A stretch of DNA of 64,000 nucleotides from UBA9410 sp036123585 (lineage in GTDB: Bacteria; Actinomycetota; Acidimicrobiia; Acidimicrobiales; MedAcidi-G1): positions 1 to 64,000 of the forward strand of contig JAZADN010000072.1 in the NCBI GenBank assembly GCA_036123585.1, read 5' to 3'. Of this stretch, positions 53,877 through 63,425 are shown in pieces. Under the pieces are notes generated by a model, which worked only from the letters and a program-made list of their open reading frames with translations, ran no database searches and was not told where the DNA came from. The position numbers and the translations under genes are program-made. How positions within the stretch are numbered: position 1 is the first letter of the stretch; each line of letters begins with the position of its first letter.

Positions 53877-54263
53877 CTAGGCGGAGCGTCGGATCCCGGC
53901 CGCCTTCAGGGTGGCAGCTGAGACGCCAACCTCGCGCCAGGCGGCGTATGAGATGCCCCGACGGCCTCCGTACGAGGCGGCGTGCCGGACGAAACTCTTC
54001 TCGAGGGCGGCAATGTCGACCGTGCTTGCCGCGGTCAGCGCCTCCAACGCGGCCTCAAGGTCTATGCGCTCCTGGACGAGGCCCAAACGCTTGGTGACCG
54101 AGGCGCCATCCATCTGCGCGTCGATGGCGGCCAATTGCTTCCTCACGCCATCGGGGGTGCGCTTGCGGCCCCGGCGGGGTGCGTTCTGTTCAAGGGCCTT
54201 GAGGTACTCGCGGACCCCGGCTACCTCGGCCTTTTCAGCGTCGGTCATCTTTGTACGTGCCAT
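53877..54263 (-). CDS. Unrecognised small basic protein, antisense inside the purine cluster
   Basis: A 128-residue cytoplasmic protein. The N-terminal part is charged and helical with an AT-hook-like basic patch (RRGRKRTPDG, about residues 28-38). A helical middle follows, then the end RRGISYAAWREVGVSAATLKAAGI, which looks like a small helix-turn-helix-like domain. ATG 54263 has AGGAGAG about 7 nt upstream. I do not recognise a named family; nucleic-acid binding is only a suggestion from composition. It breaks the purQ-purL order on the opposite strand and has an AT-richer upstream region than its neighbours. Confidence 0.7.
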   Translation of the reverse strand: MARTKMTDAEKAEVAGVREYLKALEQNAPRRGRKRTPDGVRKQLAAIDAQMDGASVTKRLGLVQERIDLEAALEALTAASTVDIAALEKSFVRHAASYGGRRGISYAAWREVGVSAATLKAAGIRRSA

Positions 54264-54504
54264 GGGGTTCTCTCCTCTTGGAACAATGAGAAATGCCGGG
54301 TCGGATGACAATCCACCCAAGTAATCCTTCGGAAAGCAATGGGTGATATCGCGGTTCTTTTGGAGGCTAGAACCCGTATTACTGCTGCGACAACATTGTG
54401 GATTTCGCAGAAAGATCTCCTAGCAGCACGACCATCGTCGAAGGGTCGGACGTCACCGGCGGGGAGCATCCGGTGAACGGGTGGTGACGAGTACGGTGCC
54501 CGAC
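54264..54504. promoter_or_regulatory. Divergent promoter region between the antisense gene and purL
   Basis: A 241-bp stretch, noticeably AT-richer at 54280-54420 than flanking genes. TACGGT at 54492-54497 is a leaderless -10 element 7 nt before GTG 54505 of purL. The promoter of the minus-strand gene must also lie here, but no single -10 stands out. Confidence 0.5.
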
Positions 54505-56727
54505 GTGAGCGAGCCCTCCTCCGATTCCCAGGGCGAGCCCCTGCACCGGGCCCTCGGCCTCACCGACGACGAGGCCGAGAAGATCAACGAGATCCTGGAT
54601 CGGGAGGCCAACGGCCTCGAGCTCGCCATGTACTCCGTCATGTGGTCAGAGCACTGTTCCTATAAGAGCAGTCGCATCCATCTCAAGCGGCTTCCCACCG
54701 AGGCCCCATGGGTGCTGGTCGGACCGGGCGAGAACGCTGGGGTGGTCGACGTGGGCGATGGCATCGCGGCGGCCATCCGCATCGAGTCGCACAACCACCC
54801 GTCAGCCATCGAGCCCTACCAGGGGGCGGCCACTGGCGTCGGAGGCATCCTCCGCGACATCTTCACCATGGGCGCTCGTCCCATCGCCCTGATGGACCCG
54901 CTCCGCTTCGGTCCCCTCGATGATCCTCGGAGCCGGTGGATCGCCGAGGGCGTGGTGGCCGGTGTGTCCGGCTACGGCAACGCGGTGGGGGTCCCCACCG
55001 TGGGTGGGGAGGTCGTGTTCGACGAGACCTACCGGGGCAACCCGCTGATCAACGTGCTGTGCCTGGGCACGCTTCCCACCGAGCGCCTCGTGCTCGGCCA
55101 GGCCTCCGGTGTGGGCAATCTCGCCGTCCTGCTCGGTTCCAGTACCGGTCGCGATGGCATCGGCGGCGTCAGCGTGCTGGCTTCGGCTGGCTTCTCCGAG
55201 GACGATGACGGCGATAAGCGGCCCAGTGTCCAGGTCGGCGATCCCTACGAGGAGAAGCGCCTCATCGAAGCCTGCCTTCAGCTTCTCGACGAGGGCCTGG
55301 TGGTGGGTATCCAGGATCTCGGCGGCGCCGGACTCACCTGCGCCACTAGCGAGACCGCTTCCCGAGGCGGCGTGGGCATGGACGTGGACGTCTCGTCGGT
55401 ACCCCGCCGGGAGCCCGGCATGGAGGCCCACGAGGTGATGACCAGCGAGTCGCAGGAGCGGATGCTGGCCATTGTCGAGCCCGACGGCCTGGAGCGGGTT
55501 TTGGCCATCTGTGAGCGCTGGGAGGTGGCGGCCACCGTCATCGGCCGGGTTACCGACGGGGGCTCACTGCGCATTCTCGACGGCTTTGACGGCGAGTTAC
55601 TGGCCGAGGTGCCCGCCTCCTCGCTCCACGAGGACGCCCCCCTCTACGATCGTCCCCGATCGGTCCCAGACGATCCGGCTGGTCCGGCCGCCGATGACCT
55701 GGCGGAGCCCACAGACCCGGGTGGCGACCTGATGGACCTTCTGGCCGACCCGGCGTGGGTGTACCGCCAGTACGACCACCAGTTGTTCCTGAATACCGTG
55801 GTCGGTCCGGGCGAGGACGCCACCGTGCTGAAACTTCGTCATCCGTCCACGGGTGACGAGACCGGCCGGGGTCTGGCCATGAGCACCGACGGCAACCACC
55901 GGTGGTGCGCCGTGGACCCGCGGGCCGGTACGGCTCTGGTGGTCGCCGAATCGGTCCTGAACCTGGCCTGCGTGGGCGCCCGTCCCCTGGCCGTCGTCAA
56001 CTGCCTCAACTTCGGGAATCCCGAGCACCCCGAGGTTATGTGGCAGTTCTCGGAAGCCGTGGACGGCATGGGCGAGGCCTGCCGGGCTTTCGAGGTTCCG
56101 GTCATCGGCGGCAACGTGAGCCTCTACAACGAGTCGGCGGGCACTGACATCGACCCGACCCCGGTCATCGGCCTGCTCGGCATGGTCGACGACCTACGTC
56201 GCCGGCCCCCCGGAGTGACGCTCGTCGAAGGCCATCGCCTCGTTCTCCTCGGCCCCGGCGACACGTCGCTGGCCGGATCGCTTTGGGCCGCTGTCCACGG
56301 CGCCACCGCGGGTGTTCTCGCCCCGCTGGACACGGAGATGCACCTGCGGGTGGCCGGCCTGGTTCGCAGCCTGGTGGTTGATGGCGTAGTGGACGGCGTC
56401 CACGACGTCTCGGCCGGAGGCCTCGGCGTGACCGTGGCCGAGATGGTGGCCGCCTCGGGCGTGGGTGCCCACCTGGCCCGCGTCGCCGATCACCGTGCCC
56501 TGTTCGGCGAGGGGCCCAGCCGGGTCGTCGTCGCCGTCGACCCCGAACGCCTCACAGAGGTGCTGGCCGCCGCCGAGGCCGTCGAGGTGTCGACCTCGAG
56601 GATCGGTCTGGCAACCGGCGACCGGCTGGTGGTCAAGGACCTTCTCGACGTGTCCGTGGAAGACCTGCGGGCGGCCCACCACGGCAAGCTGCCTGCCGCT
56701 CTCGGCTCGGGGACCACGAACCGATGA
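54505..56727 (+). CDS. purL: FGAM synthase large subunit PurL (small-PurL type)
   Basis: A 740-residue PurL of the class that needs PurS and PurQ. Motifs include MWSEHCSYKSSR with catalytic His, ESHNHPSAIEPYQGAATGVGG (key N-H-P, Y-Q-G-A), the second AIRS-like half with VVNCLNFGNPEHPEVMW and PVIGGNVSLYNE. GTG 54505 fits a leaderless transcript; GTG 54481 would add 8 residues. It overlaps purF by 4 nt. Confidence 0.96.
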   Translation: MSEPSSDSQGEPLHRALGLTDDEAEKINEILDREANGLELAMYSVMWSEHCSYKSSRIHLKRLPTEAPWVLVGPGENAGVVDVGDGIAAAIRIESHNHPSAIEPYQGAATGVGGILRDIFTMGARPIALMDPLRFGPLDDPRSRWIAEGVVAGVSGYGNAVGVPTVGGEVVFDETYRGNPLINVLCLGTLPTERLVLGQASGVGNLAVLLGSSTGRDGIGGVSVLASAGFSEDDDGDKRPSVQVGDPYEEKRLIEACLQLLDEGLVVGIQDLGGAGLTCATSETASRGGVGMDVDVSSVPRREPGMEAHEVMTSESQERMLAIVEPDGLERVLAICERWEVAATVIGRVTDGGSLRILDGFDGELLAEVPASSLHEDAPLYDRPRSVPDDPAGPAADDLAEPTDPGGDLMDLLADPAWVYRQYDHQLFLNTVVGPGEDATVLKLRHPSTGDETGRGLAMSTDGNHRWCAVDPRAGTALVVAESVLNLACVGARPLAVVNCLNFGNPEHPEVMWQFSEAVDGMGEACRAFEVPVIGGNVSLYNESAGTDIDPTPVIGLLGMVDDLRRRPPGVTLVEGHRLVLLGPGDTSLAGSLWAAVHGATAGVLAPLDTEMHLRVAGLVRSLVVDGVVDGVHDVSAGGLGVTVAEMVAASGVGAHLARVADHRALFGEGPSRVVVAVDPERLTEVLAAAEAVEVSTSRIGLATGDRLVVKDLLDVSVEDLRAAHHGKLPAALGSGTTNR

Positions 56728-58325
56728 CCGATTGGGTCGTCGAACGGGGGCAGGCCCGGACGGCCGGTGTGGACGACGACACACCCCGTGAGGCCTGCGG
56801 CGTCTTCGGGGTGTACGCGCCGGGCCAGCCGGTGGCCCATCTGACCTACCTCGGGCTCTACGCCCTCCAGCACCGTGGACAGGAGTCGGCCGGGATGGCG
56901 GTCAGCGACGGCTCGGTCCTCACTGTGGTCAAGGACATGGGACTGGTGTCCAACGCCTTCGACGACCGGACCCTTGCCGCCCTCACCGGCGACCTGGCCA
57001 TCGGCCAGACCCGGTACTCCACCACAGGGTCCAGCACGTGGCGCAACGCCCAGCCGGTGTACCGGGGGGTCGACCACGTGGAGTTCGCCCTCGGTCACAA
57101 CGGCAACCTCGTCAACACCGAGGAGCTGGCCGCCGAGGCCGGGATGCTCCCCGGCACGGTGGCCTCAGACACCGACCTGATGGCCGAGCTGCTGGTCGAC
57201 GAGCTGGCCGCCCACCCGGGCCTCGACCAGGCCGAGGCCATGGATGCTGCCCTGGCCGCCGTCCTGCCCCGACTCCATGGGGCCTTCTCACTGGTCATTG
57301 CCGACCACGAGCGGGTCATCGGGGTCCGCGACCCGAATGGCTTTCGGCCGCTGTGCCTCGGCCGCCTCGACGGCGGGTGGGTGCTGGCGTCTGAGTCCCC
57401 TGCGCTGGACGTGATCGGAGCCCACATGGTCCGCGAACTGGACCCCGGCGAGGTGGTGGTCATCGACGGCTCGGGATGGCGGTCGATGCGCCCATTCGCA
57501 GATGACGACGTCGACCCCCGCCTCTGCCTGTTCGAGTTCGTCTACTTCGCCCGCCCGGACAGCGTCCTTTACGGCCAGAGCGTCCACCACGCCCGGGTCC
57601 GGATGGGCGAGATGCTGGCCGAGCAGGCCCCGGTGGAGGCCGACCTCGTGATGGGTGTCCCCGAGTCGGGAATCCCGGCCGCAGAGGGCTACGCCCGGGG
57701 CAGCGGCATCCCCTACGGACAGGGCCTGGTCAAGAATCGGTATATCGGTCGGACCTTCATCGCCCCCACCCAGGCGCTCCGTTCGGCGGCCGTCCGGATG
57801 AAACTCAACCCGTTGCGGGACAACATCGAGGGCCAGCGCCTGGTGGTGGTCGACGACTCGATCGTGCGGGGCACCACTACCCGCGCCATGGTCCGGATGC
57901 TGCGCGACGCCGGTGCGGCTGAGGTCCACATGCGGGTGTCGTCGCCGCCCTACCGATGGCCGTGCTTCTATGGGATGGACACCGGGACCCGCGGCGAGTT
58001 GTTGGCCGCCAACCTGACGGTGGACGAGATCCGCGAGTACCTCGAGGTGGACAGCCTCAGTTACCTGACGCTGGACAACCTCCTGGCTTCGACCGGCGCG
58101 GTGGGCGCCGGATTCTGCGACGCCTGCCTGACCGGTACCTACCCGATAGAGATCCCGGCCAACCTGTCCAAGGCCGTGCTCGAAGGTGGGGGAGGATCGG
58201 CTCCCGAGCGCACCATGCCGCTATGGGCCGGCGAGGCCGAGGAGGAGTTGCCCACCGAGGCAGCCCAGCGCCTCTTTGGCCGCGCCCCGGGCGACGGGGT
58301 GACGCCGGTTGAGGATCCCGGCTGA
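56724..58325 (+). CDS. purF: Amidophosphoribosyltransferase
   Basis: A 533-residue PurF, the committed step of purine synthesis. A 24-residue propeptide precedes the nucleophile Cys25 (EACGVFG), implying autoprocessing. The glutaminase domain has QHRGQESAGMA and GHNGNLVN. The phosphoribosyltransferase PRPP loop is VVVDDSIVRGTTTRAM. Late cysteines (WPCFYGMD and FCDACLTGTYP) fit the 4Fe-4S cluster of Bacillus-type enzymes. Overlaps purL and purM. Confidence 0.97.
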   Translation: MTDWVVERGQARTAGVDDDTPREACGVFGVYAPGQPVAHLTYLGLYALQHRGQESAGMAVSDGSVLTVVKDMGLVSNAFDDRTLAALTGDLAIGQTRYSTTGSSTWRNAQPVYRGVDHVEFALGHNGNLVNTEELAAEAGMLPGTVASDTDLMAELLVDELAAHPGLDQAEAMDAALAAVLPRLHGAFSLVIADHERVIGVRDPNGFRPLCLGRLDGGWVLASESPALDVIGAHMVRELDPGEVVVIDGSGWRSMRPFADDDVDPRLCLFEFVYFARPDSVLYGQSVHHARVRMGEMLAEQAPVEADLVMGVPESGIPAAEGYARGSGIPYGQGLVKNRYIGRTFIAPTQALRSAAVRMKLNPLRDNIEGQRLVVVDDSIVRGTTTRAMVRMLRDAGAAEVHMRVSSPPYRWPCFYGMDTGTRGELLAANLTVDEIREYLEVDSLSYLTLDNLLASTGAVGAGFCDACLTGTYPIEIPANLSKAVLEGGGGSAPERTMPLWAGEAEEELPTEAAQRLFGRAPGDGVTPVEDPG

Positions 58326-59383
58326 TGAGCGGGGCGACGGGCGGGGAGAGCTACCGGGGCGCTGGGGTCGATATCGACGCCGGAGAGGAGGCCGTGCGGC
58401 GGATCGGGCCCCTGGTGAGGGCTACCTACCGCCCCGAGGTGGTGGGCGACATCGGCGGCTTCGGCGGCCTGTTCGATTTGGGGCAGTCCGGCTACCGCGA
58501 CCCGCTGTTGGTCTCGGCCACTGACGGAGTAGGGACCAAGGCGGAGGTCGCTCGCCAGACCGGCCGGCTGGACACCATTGGCCTCGACCTGGTGGCCATG
58601 TGCGTGGACGACCTGGTGTGTGCGGGGGCTGCGCCCCTGTTCTTCCTCGACTACCTGGCCGTGGGAAGTCTTGATCCCGACGCCGTGGAGGCCCTGGTGT
58701 CGGGCCTCGCCGACGGTTGCCGGGAAGCCGGCTGCGCGCTGATCGGCGGGGAGATGGCCGAGCATCCGGGAGTCATGGCCGTTGACCAGTTCGACCTGGT
58801 GGGCTTCGCAGTGGGGGCAGTGGAGCGCGACTCCGTGTTGGACGGAACAGCGGCCGTCGCCGGTGACGTGCTGGTCGGCCTTGACTCACCGAACCTCCGT
58901 TCCAACGGCTTCTCTCTGGCCCGTCGCCTCGTCTTCGACGTGGCCGGTCGCGACCTGAACGACCCGGCATGGGACGGGGCCGGGACCACCCTGACAGACG
59001 AACTGCTGGCACCCAGCGTGATCTACGCTCCGGCCGTGGTGGCCGCCTTGGCTACCCACGAGGTGCATGCAGTGGCCCATGTGACCGGCGGGGGCCTGCC
59101 TGGGAACCTGCCCCGGGTACTGGGCGACGATGTGGACGCCGTGGTCGATCGGTCGGCGTGGGAGGTGCCGAGGATCTTCCGGGAACTGCAAGCCATGGGC
59201 GACTTGGACGATGCCGAGATGGCCCGGGTGTTCAACCTCGGTATCGGGATGGTGTTGGTCGTGCCGATCGTCGAGGTCGACGCGGTGGTGGCCACCCTGT
59301 CCGACCATGACCGTCCCGCCCGGGTGGTCGGCGAACTGGTGGTCGGAAACGGCCAGGTCCACCTGGAAGGGGAGACGAGATGA
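58325..59383 (+). CDS. purM: AIR synthetase
   Basis: A 352-residue PurM. YRGAGVDIDAGEEAVRRI, the GDIGGFGGLFDL segment, TDGVGTKAEVA and SNGFSLARRLV are the standard signatures. The start shares one base with the purF stop, and the stop overlaps pyrE by 4 nt. Confidence 0.96.
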   Translation: MSGATGGESYRGAGVDIDAGEEAVRRIGPLVRATYRPEVVGDIGGFGGLFDLGQSGYRDPLLVSATDGVGTKAEVARQTGRLDTIGLDLVAMCVDDLVCAGAAPLFFLDYLAVGSLDPDAVEALVSGLADGCREAGCALIGGEMAEHPGVMAVDQFDLVGFAVGAVERDSVLDGTAAVAGDVLVGLDSPNLRSNGFSLARRLVFDVAGRDLNDPAWDGAGTTLTDELLAPSVIYAPAVVAALATHEVHAVAHVTGGGLPGNLPRVLGDDVDAVVDRSAWEVPRIFRELQAMGDLDDAEMARVFNLGIGMVLVVPIVEVDAVVATLSDHDRPARVVGELVVGNGQVHLEGETR

Positions 59384-59949
59384 ACGACCGCACCGCCCTG
59401 ATCGCCCACCTGATGGAGTACTCCATCAGGACTGGAGACTTCACCCTCAAGTCGGGGCGTAAGAGCAGCTGGTTCTGTGATGCCAAGCAGACTGCATGTC
59501 GAGCCGACGGGATCCTGCTGGTGGCTGAGGCAGCGCTGGCCGAGATCGACGCGCTGGAGGAGGAGTCGGGTCCCATCACCGCCATCGGAGGCCTGACCGC
59601 GGGTGCCGATCCAGTGGCCTTCGGCATCGCTGCGGTGGCCGCCACCCGGGGTCGGGACCTGCGGTCGTTCAGCATCCGCAAGGAGTCCAAGGACCACGGG
59701 GTGCAAGGTCGCCTGGCCGGTGCCCTGAGAGCGGGTGACCGGGTGGTCGTTTGCGAGGACACGGTGACTCGGGGGACCTCGCCGTTGGAGGCCGCGTCGG
59801 TGGTCCGGGAACTGGGTGCCGAGCCGGTGGCCATCCTGCCCATCGTGGACCGCGGGGGGACTTGCGGCGCTGCGGCAGCCGAGGCCGGCCTGGCATTTCG
59901 TCCGTTGGTGACAGCGCTCGATCTGGGCTTCCCCTACGAAGGACCCTGA
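59380..59949 (+). CDS. pyrE: Orotate phosphoribosyltransferase
   Basis: A 189-residue PyrE, the UMP-pathway transferase using PRPP. FTLKSGRKSSWFCDAKQ is the substrate region, FSIRKESKDHGVQG the mobile loop with catalytic Lys and His, and VVVCEDTVTRGTSPLEA the PRPP-binding motif. It is translationally coupled to purM, so pyrimidine and purine steps share this transcript. A long-loop inverted repeat (CAGACC/GGTCTG) follows at 59951-59979 and could weakly terminate. Confidence 0.94.
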   Translation: MNDRTALIAHLMEYSIRTGDFTLKSGRKSSWFCDAKQTACRADGILLVAEAALAEIDALEEESGPITAIGGLTAGADPVAFGIAAVAATRGRDLRSFSIRKESKDHGVQGRLAGALRAGDRVVVCEDTVTRGTSPLEAASVVRELGAEPVAILPIVDRGGTCGAAAAEAGLAFRPLVTALDLGFPYEGP

Positions 59950-60067
59950 TCAGACCAGAGATCCCTGATCCGCGGTCTGGTTCGGAGGTCCGCTCCGCGA
60001 GTGGGCCCGATCCGGACGTCACGTTTCCCGACCTAGTTCCGATGGTCCGGGCCCCGGGTGCCACTTC

Positions 60068-60073
60068 TAGGCT
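60068..60073 (+). promoter_or_regulatory. Leaderless -10 element for the malic enzyme gene
   Basis: TAGGCT, exactly 6 nt before ATG 60080. Confidence 0.6.
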
Positions 60074-60079
60074 CGCACG

Positions 60080-61480
60080 ATGCCCTACCTCCCCACGGCG
60101 GCCTATTCCATCCAACTCCAGGTGGCCCTGGACAACGTGCCGAACACCCTCGGTCGCTTGGCCACGGCCATCGGCGAGGCCGGGGCCAACATCATGTCGA
60201 TGGGAGGCTTCGACGTCCGCGGCGACCTGCTGGTCAACGACGTAGTGGTCAATTGCCGGGACGAGGAGCACGCGGCGGCCGTCGTCACCGCTGTCGAGGG
60301 CCAGGACGGGGTGGAGATCCTCCACTGGCACGACCGCACCTTCGACATGCATGAGGGCGGCAAGATCGAGGTCGTCTCGCTGGCCGAGGTGAACGACCGG
60401 CATGACCTGTCGATGGCGTACACGCCGGGCGTGGCGCGGGTCTGCATGGCCATCCATGACGAACCGGCTCGCGCCCACGACCTCACCATCAAGAAGAACA
60501 CGGTTGCCGTGGTCACCGACGGCACGGCGGTGCTGGGTCTGGGCGACATCGGGCCCGAGGCGGCCATGCCTGTCATGGAGGGCAAGGCCCTCCTATTCAA
60601 GGAGTTCGCCGGCGTCGACGCCTTCCCGGTCTGCCTCGACGTCACTGACCCGCAGGAGATCATTGACACTGTCATCCGGATCTCTCCTACGTTCGGCGGC
60701 ATCAACCTGGAGGACATCGCCGCTCCGGCCGCCTTCCACGTGGAGCGAGCCCTGCGCGAGGCGCTCGACATCCCGGTCTTCCACGACGACCAGCACGGCA
60801 CCGCCGTGGTGACCCTGGCAGCCCTGTGGAACGCCTGTCGCCTGACTGGGCGTGACCTTGCCGACCTATCGGTGGTGGTGGCCGGCATGGGCGCTGCCGG
60901 GGTGGCCGTGGGAAGGATCCTGCTGGACGCCGGCGTGGGCGAGATCGTCGGAGTGGACCGGCAGGGCGCCGTCTACGAGGGGCGCGACGGGCTCAACTTC
61001 GCCAAGACTTGGTTCGCTGAACACACCAACCGTGAGCGGAAGATGGGCACCCTGCAGGAGGTATTGGCCGGCACCGACGTCTTTGTCGGCCTGAGCGGGC
61101 CAGGCCTGATTGACGCCGCCGACCTGCGGACCATGAACCCCGATCCCATCGTTTTCGCGATGGCCAACCCAGATCCGGAGATCCGTCCAGAGGACGCTGA
61201 CGGCCTGGCCGCCGTGATGGCCACCGGCCGGAGCGACTACCCGAACCAGATCAACAACGTGCTGGCCTTCCCGGGCATCTTCCGGGGTGCCTTGGACGCC
61301 GGGGCCACCGACGTCACTGAGAACATGAAGCTGGCCGCGGCTCGGGCTATCGCCGACTCGGTGTCGGAGGTCGACCTCTGCCCGACGCTCGTCGTGCCAT
61401 CGGTGTTCGACAAGACGGTGCCGTATCGCGTTGCCGAGGCCGTTGCCGCAGCGGCTGTCGCCGACGGCGTTTGTCGTTAA
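60080..61480 (+). CDS. Malic enzyme with N-terminal ACT domain
   Basis: A 466-residue NAD(P)-dependent malate dehydrogenase (decarboxylating). Residues 1-85 form an ACT-type ligand domain (VALDNVPNTLGRLATAIGEAGANI). The catalytic part has MAYTPGVARVC, the Lys-containing TIKKNTVAVVTDGTAVLGLGDIG (key T-I-K-K-N, D-G-T-A-V-L-G), PVFHDDQHGTAVV with metal Asp residues, and the Rossmann VVVAGMGAAGVAVG. It converts malate to pyruvate; the ACT domain implies amino-acid or other small-molecule control. Confidence 0.94.
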   Translation: MPYLPTAAYSIQLQVALDNVPNTLGRLATAIGEAGANIMSMGGFDVRGDLLVNDVVVNCRDEEHAAAVVTAVEGQDGVEILHWHDRTFDMHEGGKIEVVSLAEVNDRHDLSMAYTPGVARVCMAIHDEPARAHDLTIKKNTVAVVTDGTAVLGLGDIGPEAAMPVMEGKALLFKEFAGVDAFPVCLDVTDPQEIIDTVIRISPTFGGINLEDIAAPAAFHVERALREALDIPVFHDDQHGTAVVTLAALWNACRLTGRDLADLSVVVAGMGAAGVAVGRILLDAGVGEIVGVDRQGAVYEGRDGLNFAKTWFAEHTNRERKMGTLQEVLAGTDVFVGLSGPGLIDAADLRTMNPDPIVFAMANPDPEIRPEDADGLAAVMATGRSDYPNQINNVLAFPGIFRGALDAGATDVTENMKLAAARAIADSVSEVDLCPTLVVPSVFDKTVPYRVAEAVAAAAVADGVCR

Positions 61481-61504
61481 CCGGGCGTCGGCCGGTAGCC
61501 GCCC

Positions 61505-62227
61505 TTGACACTCCGGGCCGTCACCTTCGACCTCTGGAACACGTTGCTGACCAGCGTCCCCGGCGCGGTCGAGGTACGCAGCAACTTCTGGCGCGAGGTG
61601 ATCGTCGAGCGGGGGATCGATGTCGACGACGATCTGCTGGCCGGGGCCCTGGGGATTCTGCCCACCCGCTTCGACGAGGAGTGGCGGGCCGGCCGCCAGT
61701 ACGGGCCTTCTGAGGCTCTGGCCGACTGCTTTGCCGCCTTCGGCGACCGGGTGGATTACGACGACCGGGCGGCGCTGGCCGAAGCCTTCGATCAGGCCTC
61801 CTACCACTTGGAGGTCGAGCCGGTGGACGGTGCCGCGGAGGCCGTCCACGTCCTCGCCGCCGCCGGCTTGGCCATCGGGATCGTGTCGGACACCACGCTG
61901 GCCACCGGCCGGCACCTCCGTCACCACCTAGACCGTCACGGGATTCTGGATGGCATCGACTTTGCGGCGTTCTCAGACGAGGTGGGGGCCTACAAGCCTG
62001 ATCCATCCATGTTCCGGGCCGCGCTGGACGGACTGGGGATCGACGACCCGTCTTCGGTGGTCCACGTCGGCGATCTCCGCAGGACCGACGTGGCCGGCGC
62101 CCGGTCCATGGGCCTGGGCACGGTGCGGTTCCGGGGTGCCGTCGACGATCCCGAGGCGGGCGACGAGGCCGACCACGTGGTGGACCGACTGAGTGATCTC
62201 CCCGTCCTCCTGGAAGCGTGGTCCTGA
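61505..62227 (+). CDS. HAD superfamily hydrolase
   Basis: A 240-residue HAD phosphatase-like protein. Motif I is FDLWNTLL (Asp nucleophile, Trp in place of the second Asp as in some HAD dehalogenase-like members), motif II is IVSDT, and the late motifs are YKPDPSMF and HVGDLRRTDVAGA. TTG 61505 gives the usual short lead-in to motif I; it lies 24 bp after the malic enzyme. The substrate is unknown. Its stop faces the alcohol dehydrogenase stop across 33 bp. Confidence 0.88.
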   Translation: MTLRAVTFDLWNTLLTSVPGAVEVRSNFWREVIVERGIDVDDDLLAGALGILPTRFDEEWRAGRQYGPSEALADCFAAFGDRVDYDDRAALAEAFDQASYHLEVEPVDGAAEAVHVLAAAGLAIGIVSDTTLATGRHLRHHLDRHGILDGIDFAAFSDEVGAYKPDPSMFRAALDGLGIDDPSSVVHVGDLRRTDVAGARSMGLGTVRFRGAVDDPEAGDEADHVVDRLSDLPVLLEAWS

Positions 62228-62260
62228 ACGGAGGAGGCTGACGGAACGGTCGGCTGTCGG

Positions 62261-63349
62261 TCAGTCGAACACGATGACCGATCGGAGGGTCGCACCGGCC
62301 TTCAACTCGGCGTAGCCGTCGTTGACTTCGTCGAGGGTGATGTGGGCCGACACCAGGCGGTCGAGTTCCAGTCGCCCCTCGAGGTAGTGACGGGCGAGAC
62401 GCGGCATGTCCACCTTGAAGTGGCTGTTACCCATGAATAGGCCGCGCAAGCTCTTGGCTTGCAGCACCATCATGGCCCCGGACACGGTCATGGCACTGTC
62501 GACGGGTGGGACGCCTACTAGGTAGGCGGTGCGACCCGGGGCCACCATGGCCAACGCCTGTTCGGCGGTGGCGGTCAGTCCGATGGCCTCGAAGGCGGCA
62601 TCGAGGCCACCGGTCATGGCCAGGACAGCCTCCACCGGGTCGGCCTGGGAGGCGTCGACGACGTCGGTGGCCCCGAAACCTCGGGCAGCCTCGAGTTTGT
62701 CGGCGTTGAGGTCGACGGCGATGATCCGTCCGGCACCGGCCAGTCGACAACCTTGGACGATGTTGAGGCCGATGCCGCCGCAGCCGATCACAGCCACCGT
62801 CTCGCCGGCGGCGATGCGGGCCCCGTTGACGGCGGAGCCGACACCGGTCAGCACTGCGCAACCAATGAGGGCAGCCACGTCGAACGGCACGTCAGGGTCC
62901 ACCCCTACAACACCGTTCTCGTGGACCAGCATCTGTTCAGCGAAGGCGCCGAGGCCGGTCATGGGCAGGACAGGCCGTCCTCCCAGCGACAGGGTGGGAT
63001 CCTCGTCTGCGCCGCGGACCAGGCCGTGGCGGTTCGGGCAGACATAGATCCTTCCGGCGTGGCACTCGGTGCAGGTGCCGCAGAACTGGGTCAGGCAGGT
63101 AATCACGTGGTCGCCGGGGGCAAAGGCGGTGACGTCGGGACCGACCGCCTCGACGATGCCCGAGGCCTCGTGGCCGAGGACCGCAGGGAGAGATGGAAGC
63201 GGGAGAAGTCCTTCGATGACGTGGAGGTCGCTGTGGCACAGGCCTGATGCCTTCGTCCGGATCAGGACCTCGCGGCCGACCGGTCGTGCGATGTCCAGGT
63301 CCTCGATGACAAGGTCGCCGGGTGCTTGGTGGAGGACAGCGGCGCGCAA
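62261..63349 (-). CDS. Zinc-dependent alcohol dehydrogenase
   Basis: A 362-residue medium-chain dehydrogenase. The catalytic zinc site is GLCHSDLH and GHEASGIV; the structural zinc lobe is the four-Cys CGTCTECHAGRIYVC. The NAD motif is VIGCGGIGLN, and the following Asp in AVDLNADKLE predicts NAD preference. The layout is class III-like, and such actinobacterial enzymes often act on alcohols or formaldehyde adducts; the substrate is not determined. TTG 63349 is preceded by AGGAGA 5 nt upstream. A probable -10 (TAACCT, minus strand 63389-63394) gives a leader of about 40 nt. Confidence 0.92.
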   Translation of the reverse strand: MRAAVLHQAPGDLVIEDLDIARPVGREVLIRTKASGLCHSDLHVIEGLLPLPSLPAVLGHEASGIVEAVGPDVTAFAPGDHVITCLTQFCGTCTECHAGRIYVCPNRHGLVRGADEDPTLSLGGRPVLPMTGLGAFAEQMLVHENGVVGVDPDVPFDVAALIGCAVLTGVGSAVNGARIAAGETVAVIGCGGIGLNIVQGCRLAGAGRIIAVDLNADKLEAARGFGATDVVDASQADPVEAVLAMTGGLDAAFEAIGLTATAEQALAMVAPGRTAYLVGVPPVDSAMTVSGAMMVLQAKSLRGLFMGNSHFKVDMPRLARHYLEGRLELDRLVSAHITLDEVNDGYAELKAGATLRSVIVFD

Positions 63350-63391
63350 GGGGTCTCCTGACGGGGATGGCCAATGGGGTGGGCGCGCAGG

Positions 63392-63407
63392 TTAGCCGTT
63401 TGGCTAA
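63392..63407. promoter_or_regulatory. Inverted repeat in the adh/tauE divergent promoter region
   Basis: TTAGCC-gttt-GGCTAA, a perfect 6-bp inverted repeat, overlapping the candidate -10 of the alcohol dehydrogenase gene. It could be a repressor operator controlling one or both divergent genes. Confidence 0.4.
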
Positions 63408-63425
63408 GGCCATGTCGGACCGGGA

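Noticed and set aside
54240..54263. N-terminus MARTK of the antisense protein, like histone H3
   Set aside because: Only five residues match and the rest of the protein has no histone fold; treated as coincidence.
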